64,000 nucleotides of DNA from Blautia wexlerae DSM 19850 (GTDB lineage: Bacteria > Bacillota > Clostridia > Lachnospirales > Lachnospiraceae), in NCBI RefSeq assembly GCF_025148125.1, contig NZ_CP102267.1, positions 571,001-635,000 on the forward strand. Reading direction: 5' to 3'. The number at the start of each line of letters is the position of its first letter. Position 1 is the first letter of the stretch. Under the pieces are notes generated by a model. It made no database searches. It was not told the origin of the DNA and saw nothing but the letters and a program-made list of their open reading frames with translations. A program made the translations under genes and the position numbers. Of the stretch, positions 18,006 to 25,512 are shown piece by piece.

Positions 18006-20270
18006 ATGAGTGAAACTGTCACAGGATACATAGATCATGTTATTTTCAGAAATGAAGATAACGGATATACAGTTATGGTACTGAAAGGTACAAAAAAAGA
18101 GGAAGAGCTGACCTGCGTGGGAAGTTTCCCTGCGATCACACAGGGGGCATCTATTGAAGCAACCGGAGTATATATCCATCATCCGGTATATGGCAAACAG
18201 TTTCAGATCAGTTCTTTTACAGAGAAGATGCCGGAGGATACATATGGAATAGAACGTTATCTGGGTTCGGGCGCCATCAGGGGAATCGGTGCTGCACTGG
18301 CTGCCAGGATCGTGCGGAAGTTTGGAGATGACACACTCCGTATCGTAGAAGAAGAGCCGGAGCGGCTTGCAGAGGTAAAGGGAATCAGTGAGAAAAAAGC
18401 CCGGGAGATCGCTGCGCAGGTAAGTGAGAAGGCAGAGATGCGAAAAGTAATGATCTTTCTGCAGAAATATGGGATTTCCCTGAACCTGGGCGCAAAGATT
18501 TATCAGAAATATAAGGAATCTGTCTATACGATCCTTCAGGAGAATCCTTACAGACTTGCGGAAGATATTTCCGGTGTGGGATTTAAGATTGCTGATGAGA
18601 TTGCTGCCAGAGTCGGTATTCACGCAGACTCAGATTACAGAATCCGCAGCGGAATGCTGTATACTCTTCTGCAGGCTTCGGGAGAAGGACATACTTATCT
18701 TCCGAGGGAACAGTTATTTACAAGATGTGCCAGACTTCTGGGAGTGGATGAATCCTATATGGAGAAACACCTTATGGATATGGTTATTGACAGGAAGCTG
18801 GTGCTGAAAGAAAAAAGCGGAGAAACTATCGTTTATCCGGCACAGTATTATTATCTGGAACTGAACACTGCCAGGATGCTTAATGAACTGAATATTGTGT
18901 GTCCTGAGGATAAAGAGCTTGTCAGGCACAGAATTGAGCTGATCGAGAAAGAGACAGGAACTGTTCTGGATGAAATGCAGAAGAAAGCAATCACTGAAGC
19001 AGCGGATCATGGACTCTTTATTCTTACAGGAGGCCCCGGTACAGGTAAAACGACAACGATCAATGCGATCATCCGCTTTTTTGAGGGAGAAGGTGCAGAG
19101 ATTCGGCTGGCTGCACCTACCGGACGTGCTGCAAAGAGAATGACAGAGACTACCGGATATGAGGCGCAGACAATTCACCGTCTGCTGGAACTGAATGGAA
19201 TGCCGGAGGAAGAGAGGGACGGGCATTCAGCTAAATTCGAGAGGAATGCACAGAATCCGCTGGAGGCAGATGTGATCATTATTGATGAAATGTCTATGGT
19301 GGATATTCATCTGATGCATTCTCTTCTTCTTGCAGTGGTAGCAGGAACCAGACTGATCCTTGTGGGGGATGAGAATCAGCTTCCGAGTGTAGGCCCGGGC
19401 AATGTGCTGAGAGATATTATCCGAAGCAGATGTTTCCCTGTAGTGGAACTGACTAAGATATTCAGACAGGCATCAGAGAGTGATATTGTTGTAAATGCTC
19501 ATAAGATAAATAAGGGAGAACAGGTTCAGATCAATAATAAGAGCAGGGATTTCTTTTTTCTGAAGAGATATGATGCAGATATCATTATAAGAGTAGTGAT
19601 CGCGCTGATCCAGGAGAAACTGCCGCGCTATGTAGATGCCAAACCCTTTGAGATACAGGTACTGACACCTATGAGAAAGGGACTTCTGGGAGTAGAGCGG
19701 CTGAATCAGATCCTGCAGAGATACCTGAATCCGCCGGAAGACGGGAAATCCGAGAGGGCGGTTGGAGACCGGCTGTTCCGCACAGGGGACAAGGTCATGC
19801 AGATCAGAAATAATTATCAGATGGAATGGGAAATCCGGGGACGATATGGGGTTGTCATTGAGAAAGGCGTGGGAGTATTTAACGGAGACACCGGAATCCT
19901 CAGGGAAATCAATGAATTTGCTGAGACAGCAGAAGTGGAATTTGAGGATGGACGTTTTGCAATGTACTCGTTCAAACAGCTGGAGGAACTGGAACTTGCA
20001 TATGCTATTACAATCCACAAGTCGCAGGGATCTGAGTATCCGGCAGTCATACTTCCATTGCTTTCCGGACCACAGATGCTTTTAAACAGGAACCTTCTTT
20101 ATACCGCAGTTACCAGAGCAAGAAAATGTGTGACGGTTGTGGGAAACGAGGAGACCTTTGCAGAGATGATACGCAATGAAAAACAGCAGAAGAGATACAG
20201 TGCACTGGATGAACGGATCAGAGAACTGAGTGAGACTACAGGGGATAATAATACAGATGGTGAAGAATGA
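18006..20270 (+). CDS. recD2: RecD2-type ATP-dependent DNA helicase
   Basis: RecD2 is a 5'-3' superfamily 1B helicase found without RecBC and implicated in DNA repair and replication-fork maintenance. The 754-residue protein has the N-terminal OB-like and helix-hairpin-helix region (ISEKKAREIA) and the motor domain with Walker A GGPGTGKTTTINAI, Walker B IIDEMSMVD, AAPTGRAAKRM and the motif VI region YTAVTRARKCV. The ATG at 18006 is chosen because GGAG lies eight bases upstream and the conserved N-terminus starts there; the upstream in-frame ATG at 17946 lies within the mreB terminator. Confidence 0.95.
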   Translation: MSETVTGYIDHVIFRNEDNGYTVMVLKGTKKEEELTCVGSFPAITQGASIEATGVYIHHPVYGKQFQISSFTEKMPEDTYGIERYLGSGAIRGIGAALAARIVRKFGDDTLRIVEEEPERLAEVKGISEKKAREIAAQVSEKAEMRKVMIFLQKYGISLNLGAKIYQKYKESVYTILQENPYRLAEDISGVGFKIADEIAARVGIHADSDYRIRSGMLYTLLQASGEGHTYLPREQLFTRCARLLGVDESYMEKHLMDMVIDRKLVLKEKSGETIVYPAQYYYLELNTARMLNELNIVCPEDKELVRHRIELIEKETGTVLDEMQKKAITEAADHGLFILTGGPGTGKTTTINAIIRFFEGEGAEIRLAAPTGRAAKRMTETTGYEAQTIHRLLELNGMPEEERDGHSAKFERNAQNPLEADVIIIDEMSMVDIHLMHSLLLAVVAGTRLILVGDENQLPSVGPGNVLRDIIRSRCFPVVELTKIFRQASESDIVVNAHKINKGEQVQINNKSRDFFFLKRYDADIIIRVVIALIQEKLPRYVDAKPFEIQVLTPMRKGLLGVERLNQILQRYLNPPEDGKSERAVGDRLFRTGDKVMQIRNNYQMEWEIRGRYGVVIEKGVGVFNGDTGILREINEFAETAEVEFEDGRFAMYSFKQLEELELAYAITIHKSQGSEYPAVILPLLSGPQMLLNRNLLYTAVTRARKCVTVVGNEETFAEMIRNEKQQKRYSALDERIRELSETTGDNNTDGEE

Positions 20271-20385
20271 TATTGCAGACTGTGATCTGATGACTGAATA
20301 ATAACAGAAAAAAATTTATTCCGATAATATGAGAAAAACAGAAATACAGAGGATAGCAAAACAAAGAGTAAAATAGTGGAAGGAA

Positions 20386-21096
20386 ATGGAAATGAAACGG
20401 TTTCTGAACATGGTTGCTGATATTTTTTACCCGAGATGCTGTCCGGTCTGTCAGAAAATACTGGCAGATCAGCGAAGGATGATCTGTCCGGAATGCGAGA
20501 AAGAACTTCGTCCGATTGGTCATCCCAGATGTTATAAATGTGGAAAACCCATAGAAACAGGGGAATACTGCAGAGACTGTCAGAAACACAGGCATGTGTA
20601 TGAACAGGGAAGAGGGATTTTTGTCTATGATGGCATAATGAGAAGATCTGTTACCAGATATAAGTACTATGGATGCAGAGAATACGGTGATTTTTATGCC
20701 AGAGCAATGTATCGATATGCGCAGAAAGAATTGCGGGAATGGAAGCCGGATCTGATCGTGCCGGTTCCGGTACACAGGTCGAAGGAGCGGCAGAGAGGTT
20801 TTAATCAGGCTGCATATCTGGCGGAGAAACTCGGTCATTATACCGGGATTTCCACAGATGTCAATATTGTGCAGAAAGTTTTAAAGACAAAGTCGCAGAA
20901 AAAACTGAATGCTTTGCAGAGAAGAAAAAACCTGGAAAAAGCGTTCTGCGTGACCGGGGATGTCAGGGGAAAGAATATCCTGGTGATAGATGATGTGTAT
21001 ACAACAGGAAGTACGATCGATGCAATGGCCGGATGCCTGAAGAGAAAAGGTGCCGGAAATGTTTATTTTCTTACGGTTTGCATAGGCAGGAGATAA
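20386..21096 (+). CDS. comF: ComF family phosphoribosyltransferase-like protein
   Basis: ComF/GntX proteins combine an N-terminal four-cysteine zinc module with a phosphoribosyltransferase fold; in Bacillus ComF is needed for DNA uptake. Cysteines appear as CCPVC...CPEC and CYKCGKP...CRDC in the first 65 residues. The PRPP loop is ILVIDDVYTTGSTIDA near residues 200-215. The 236-residue length is normal. Two close ATGs (20386, 20392) are possible; GGAAGGAA precedes both. It follows recD2 after 115 bases that hold no recognised feature. Confidence 0.93.
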   Translation: MEMKRFLNMVADIFYPRCCPVCQKILADQRRMICPECEKELRPIGHPRCYKCGKPIETGEYCRDCQKHRHVYEQGRGIFVYDGIMRRSVTRYKYYGCREYGDFYARAMYRYAQKELREWKPDLIVPVPVHRSKERQRGFNQAAYLAEKLGHYTGISTDVNIVQKVLKTKSQKKLNALQRRKNLEKAFCVTGDVRGKNILVIDDVYTTGSTIDAMAGCLKRKGAGNVYFLTVCIGRR

Positions 21097-21106
21097 GAAA
21101 AAACAC

Positions 21107-21135
21107 TTTTCATACATAATGATATATGTTACAAT
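21107..21135 (+). promoter_or_regulatory. Promoter upstream of the two membrane-protein genes
   Basis: TTTTCA (21107-21112), 17-base spacer, extended -10 TG-T-TACAAT (-10 at 21130-21135). About 105 bases of leader follow. Confidence 0.55.
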
Positions 21136-21239
21136 TAATCTGTATGATTATATGAATGATATCAGGTTGTTGCTGAGAACAGAGTGAACAGTAATAGCGG
21201 ATTATAGCAAAAGGAAAAGCATACAGTAAGGAGTAATTT

Positions 21240-21674
21240 ATGTTAAATGAAGAGAAGATAAAAATCATGAATAAACTTGCCATGTATGAACAGGGTGAAG
21301 GAAAGAAATATCTTCCGGTCAGCAGGTACTACCGTAGTGATTATATCGGACTTGCCATGATTAAGAATTTTTTCCTTGTTACGATTGGGTATTGCCTGAT
21401 TCTGGCCGGTATCGCAGCATATTTTGCTGAATATCTGATAGATAATGTTCATAAGATGAACCTTGTTTCACTGGGCGTGGAAGTTATTCTGGGGTATGTG
21501 GCAGTGCTGGTACTGTTTTCTGTCCTGACATATATCCAATATACGGTGAAATACCATAAAGCAAAGAAAAGTGTGAAAAATTATTATGAAGAACTTACAC
21601 AATTAAGTAAAATCTACGGTCGCGAAGATAAAAAATCTTCAGCCAGAGGAGTTACAGGAGGATATAAAAAATGA
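21240..21674 (+). CDS. Uncharacterised two-helix membrane protein
   Basis: This 144-residue protein was not assigned to a family. A charged N-terminal segment with a KKYLPVSRYYRSDYIG stretch is followed by two hydrophobic helices (about 42-65 and 76-100) and a cytoplasmic, Lys-rich tail with a short predicted helix. AAGGAG precedes the ATG. The stop overlaps the start of the next gene by four bases (ATGA), so the two are coupled and probably act together. Location upstream of cdaA hints at envelope or signalling roles, but this is only context. Confidence 0.75.
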   Translation: MLNEEKIKIMNKLAMYEQGEGKKYLPVSRYYRSDYIGLAMIKNFFLVTIGYCLILAGIAAYFAEYLIDNVHKMNLVSLGVEVILGYVAVLVLFSVLTYIQYTVKYHKAKKSVKNYYEELTQLSKIYGREDKKSSARGVTGGYKK

Positions 21675-22768
21675 CAGCATTACTCGAATTAAAACAGCGA
21701 ATAAAGAATTTATACAGCCAGTATGAGATTTATATCCTGCCTGTCTTACGTTTTGTTCTGGCAATGGCTTATTTCATATGGATCAATACCAATATGGGAT
21801 ATATGAAGCAGATCGATAATATATTTATTGTTCTGATCCTTGCACTGATCTGTTCCATTCTTCCTTCGGGTGTAATGATTTTTGTAGGATTTGCCCTGAT
21901 GGTCGCACATGGTTATGCACTGGGGATAGAAGTTGCAGGTTTTATGCTTGTGCTGATCCTGTTTATGGCAATTCTCTTCCTGAGATTCAGTTCAGACAAT
22001 AATTTAGTACTTGTATTTACACCGCTTTCCTTTGGGTTCAGTGTTCCGACGCTTCTTCCTATCGGAAGCGGACTTTTGTGCAATGCGTTTTCTGCACTTC
22101 CTGCAGGCTGCGGAGTGATTATTTACTATTTTATCCGTTTTATACGTGTACAGCATAAACTTCTGGAAAACCCGGATGTTGCCATAGCTGACAAATTAAA
22201 ACTTCTGACAGATGGAATCGTGCAGAACTGGGGAATGTGGATCACAGTGATTGCCTTTATCGCAGTGATTCTGCTGGTGAATCTGATACGTACCCGCTCT
22301 TTTGACTATGCATGGAGAATTGCCATTATTGCAGGTGGAGTTGTGTATGTTCTGATGATTATTGCAGGTGGATTTTATTTTAGACTGGATATTGATGTTG
22401 TTACGCTGATCATTTATACAGTGATCTCTGTGGTGATAGGATTACTTCTTGAATTCTTTGTATTTGGTGGTGACTATACCCGTACCGAGAGACTGGAATA
22501 TGAGGATGATGAATATTATTATTATGTAAAAGCAGTGCCGAAAGCCTGTGTCACAACATCTGAAAGAAGTATAAAGAAGATTAACGGAAGTTCTGCAAAG
22601 GATGAAAGACCGGCACAGGATAACGTTGTTTCTTATGCGAATCCTATTTTTCATGGTGATGAGAAAGCAGTGACGACAGATGAGGCTGCAGCACCTGTAG
22701 AGAGAAAGAAAGATATTGACAGCGTGGATTTTGAGAAGAAACTGGAAGAATCATTAAAAAATCTGTAA
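21671..22768 (+). CDS. Uncharacterised polytopic membrane protein
   Basis: The 365-residue protein has roughly eight to ten hydrophobic helices between residues 20 and 270, including a stretch rich in Phe/Leu/Gly at FTPLSFGFSVPTLLPIGSG. A cytoplasmic tail of about 100 residues follows, opening with an acidic and Tyr-rich segment (YEDDEYYYYV). No catalytic motif is recognised. It is coupled to the preceding gene by a four-base overlap. Function unknown; the tail might be an interaction or regulatory region. Confidence 0.75.
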   Translation: MTALLELKQRIKNLYSQYEIYILPVLRFVLAMAYFIWINTNMGYMKQIDNIFIVLILALICSILPSGVMIFVGFALMVAHGYALGIEVAGFMLVLILFMAILFLRFSSDNNLVLVFTPLSFGFSVPTLLPIGSGLLCNAFSALPAGCGVIIYYFIRFIRVQHKLLENPDVAIADKLKLLTDGIVQNWGMWITVIAFIAVILLVNLIRTRSFDYAWRIAIIAGGVVYVLMIIAGGFYFRLDIDVVTLIIYTVISVVIGLLLEFFVFGGDYTRTERLEYEDDEYYYYVKAVPKACVTTSERSIKKINGSSAKDERPAQDNVVSYANPIFHGDEKAVTTDEAAAPVERKKDIDSVDFEKKLEESLKNL

Positions 22769-22789
22769 AAAGCAGTTTCCGGTAACGAT

Positions 22790-22873
22790 GAGACATACGA
22801 GCCAAAATTCCATTGCCGCAGGCAATCTGGAATGAATTTTGGCTACGTTACTGTGAACGGAGTGAACAGTAAC
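22790..22873. repeat. 84-bp dispersed intergenic element, copy A
   Basis: It matches the reverse complement of 58152-58235 at 81 of 84 positions. It contains a hairpin (AGCCAAAATTC...GAATTTTGGCT with an inner ATTGCC-GCA-GGCAAT) and an end built of GTTACTGT...ACAGTAAC. It lies between a membrane-protein gene and cdaA. Confidence 0.85.
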
Positions 22874-22938
22874 ACAAAATCCACTGAAAACATTTTCAAC
22901 GATAAGATATATAAAAATGATAAGGAAAGGAGAGCCAT

Positions 22939-23829
22939 ATGCAGGATTTTTCAGGAAATTTGATAGAAACATTATCAAGACTGGCATTTCCTAAGATTGG
23001 GATTATAGATATCATACAGATTGCACTGATCGCTTTTTTTGTATATCAGTTCATGGTATGGATCAAATATACTCATGCATATACACTTCTGAAAGGAATA
23101 CTGGTCGTTCTCCTCTTCATTCTGATCGCGTATATTTTCAGGATGAATACGATTCTGTGGATTTTTTCAAATCTGGCAAGTACACTGATCGTAGGTGTGA
23201 TCGTTATTTTTCAGCCGGAGCTCAGAAAAGTTCTGGAACAGCTTGGACAAAAGCGAATCATGGCTTCACTGATACCTTTTGATGCAGGTAAAGAGGTGAA
23301 GGAAAGATTTACGGATAAAACCATCAGTGAGCTGGTCAAAGCATGTTTTGATATGGGAGAAGTTAAGACCGGAGCACTGATCGTAATTGAGCAGAATGAG
23401 CTGCTGACCGATTATATAAGAACAGGTATTAATCTGGATGCAATCCTTACCAGTCAGCTTCTGATCAATATATTTGAACATAACACACCACTTCATGACG
23501 GAGCTGTTATTGTAAGAGAGAACAGGATTGTGGCTGCAACATGCTATCTTCCACTGTCTGATAATATGGAACTGAGCAAACAGCTTGGAACGCGGCACAG
23601 GGCAGGTGTGGGGATCAGTGAGCAGACAGATTCTGTTACGATCATTGTATCAGAGGAAACCGGTCAGGTATCTGTAGCGCAGGGAGGAAAGCTGACCAGA
23701 AGTGTAAACAGTGCAAAACTCAGAGAAATCCTGGTCAGAGCGCAGAATAAGCAGGTTGTAGACAACAGCAAACTTCGCCATTTACTGAAAGGAAGAGTGA
23801 AGCATGAAGAAGCGAAAAATAACAGATAA
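22939..23829 (+). CDS. cdaA: Diadenylate cyclase CdaA
   Basis: CdaA makes the second messenger c-di-AMP from two ATP and is the main housekeeping cyclase of Firmicutes, tied to potassium and wall homeostasis. Three membrane helices occupy residues 20-95, followed by the DAC domain with the catalytic DGA (187-189) and RHR (219-221) motifs. The length of 296 is slightly longer than usual. GGAGAG precedes the ATG. The last 26 bases overlap ybbR, the usual partner gene. Confidence 0.97.
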   Translation: MQDFSGNLIETLSRLAFPKIGIIDIIQIALIAFFVYQFMVWIKYTHAYTLLKGILVVLLFILIAYIFRMNTILWIFSNLASTLIVGVIVIFQPELRKVLEQLGQKRIMASLIPFDAGKEVKERFTDKTISELVKACFDMGEVKTGALIVIEQNELLTDYIRTGINLDAILTSQLLINIFEHNTPLHDGAVIVRENRIVAATCYLPLSDNMELSKQLGTRHRAGVGISEQTDSVTIIVSEETGQVSVAQGGKLTRSVNSAKLREILVRAQNKQVVDNSKLRHLLKGRVKHEEAKNNR

Positions 23830-25126
23830 TATACCTCTGAAAATCATGTCTGTCGCAATAGCTGTTGTGCTATGGCTGATCGTTGTAAACATAGATAATC
23901 CGACAGGAACCAATTACTATACGCTCAATGATGTGGAACTGATCAACAAGGAATATGTGGAATCTTCAGATACCATCGGTAAGATGTGTATGCCGGAACA
24001 GAACCAGGATTCCATAAAAGTTGCGATCACTGCAACCAAGAAGATCAGAGACAAGATCAAAGTCACAGACATCTCTGCGGTAGCTGATCTTCAGCAGGCG
24101 GTAAGCCTGGATACAAATCCGGTTATGGTTCCTATTACCGTTACCTGTTCTGTACCGGGGGTATCTCCCAGTGATATCAAAGTTACTCCTCAGAATCTCA
24201 GTGTAAATCTTGATGAAAAAGAGACACAGGAGTTTGTGGTAAATGTCAGCAGAGGTGATACGAAACCGGGCAAAGATTATGAAGTAGGAAGTCTGACTGC
24301 CAGTCCGGAGAAAGTAAGGATTACAGGCCCGAAGACGCTGATCAATAAAATAGATAAGGTAAATGCTTCCATTGAACTGGATGGGAATACAGAGGATTTT
24401 ACACAGGATGTAAACCTTACGATCATTGATAAGAATCAGGAGGTACTTACCGATTCTGAAATGAATTCATTGCGGATTGAGAATAATGCAAAAGTAACAG
24501 TGACTGCAAAATTATGGAAAATCCGTCAGGGAGTGCAGATATCTGCAGATTATGTAGGGACACCGGCTGAAGGATATCAGGTTGGGGCTGTGAGAACAGT
24601 GCCGGATACGATCAGTGTAGCAGGCAGTGCAGAAGGTCTTGAAAGTCTTGCGGATAATAATAATGTGATCACTATACCGGAAGACAGTATTGATATTTCC
24701 GGTGAATCCGAAGATGTGGAGAAAAAAATCAGTCTTACGAATCTTCTGCCGGACAATGTGAAACTTACCAGTGACTCCAGTGAAGATGTATGGGTGACTG
24801 TAAGTATTCTTCCGGCCGGAAGCAGAGAGTTTGAATTTCCGACTAAGAATATAGAGGTTAAGAATAAACCGAAAGATCTGCAGGTAACATTTGAGACTGC
24901 GCAGATAGAAGTGAGAATCAAATCAGATAACAAAGATCTGGATGATCTGAATAATGACAAAGACATTAAGGCATCTATAGATCTGGATGGCAAAAAAGAA
25001 GGAAGTTATGAAGTCCCGGTTGAGATAGTCTTGCCGGATGGTTATGAGACAGTGGAAGATGTGACTACGGAAGTAGTGATTTCATCAGGGACTGCTGTTG
25101 ATGACAGTAAGGAAAACAAGGAATAA
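23804..25126 (+). CDS. cdaR: YbbR/CdaR, regulator of CdaA
   Basis: CdaR is a single-pass membrane protein with several extracellular YbbR domains and modulates CdaA. One N-terminal helix (IMSVAIAVVLWLIVVNI) is followed by about four repeated beta-rich YbbR modules of some 80 residues each (VTVKAKLWK-like and VKITGPK-like segments recur). The C-terminus is acidic. The 440-residue length fits. The gene overlaps cdaA by 26 bases. In many Firmicutes glmM comes next; here an HPr-like gene does. Confidence 0.93.
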   Translation: MKKRKITDNIPLKIMSVAIAVVLWLIVVNIDNPTGTNYYTLNDVELINKEYVESSDTIGKMCMPEQNQDSIKVAITATKKIRDKIKVTDISAVADLQQAVSLDTNPVMVPITVTCSVPGVSPSDIKVTPQNLSVNLDEKETQEFVVNVSRGDTKPGKDYEVGSLTASPEKVRITGPKTLINKIDKVNASIELDGNTEDFTQDVNLTIIDKNQEVLTDSEMNSLRIENNAKVTVTAKLWKIRQGVQISADYVGTPAEGYQVGAVRTVPDTISVAGSAEGLESLADNNNVITIPEDSIDISGESEDVEKKISLTNLLPDNVKLTSDSSEDVWVTVSILPAGSREFEFPTKNIEVKNKPKDLQVTFETAQIEVRIKSDNKDLDDLNNDKDIKASIDLDGKKEGSYEVPVEIVLPDGYETVEDVTTEVVISSGTAVDDSKENKE

Positions 25127-25178
25127 AAGAATTCTCCACTTACAGAAGGGGTAGTAACAATATAAGAGGAACAGTGAA

Positions 25179-25442
25179 ATGGTCAGTAAAAAAGTGACAG
25201 TTAAAAATCCCACAGGTCTTCATCTGAGACCTGCGGGGATTTTGTGCAATGAGGCAATGAAATACCAGTCACAGATAACATTTGTCTACGATGGGGGCAT
25301 GGCAAATGCAAAGAGTGTACTGAGTGTACTTGGTGCATGCGTAAAATGCGGAAATGAGATAGAACTTACCTGTGAAGGTGTTGATGAACAGGAAGCCCTG
25401 GATCATCTTGTTGCTGCTATTGATAGCGGCCTTGGCGAGTAG
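25179..25442 (+). CDS. HPr family phosphocarrier protein
   Basis: This 87-residue protein has the HPr fold with the phosphoryl-accepting His15 in GLHLRPAG and the regulatory Ser46 in AKSVLSVLGA. In the sugar phosphotransferase system HPr passes phosphate from enzyme I to sugar-specific EII proteins, and HPr kinase modifies Ser46 in Firmicutes. Both sites are present, so it could be the general HPr or a Crh-like regulator with His; no ptsI neighbour helps to decide. It follows cdaR after 52 bases and could share its transcript. Confidence 0.9.
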   Translation: MVSKKVTVKNPTGLHLRPAGILCNEAMKYQSQITFVYDGGMANAKSVLSVLGACVKCGNEIELTCEGVDEQEALDHLVAAIDSGLGE

Positions 25443-25512
25443 AAAGCTGCTGTGCACAAACAGAGTGAACAGTAACCATAAAGTAACATGAATAAAAGAG
25501 GAGGAACTTATT

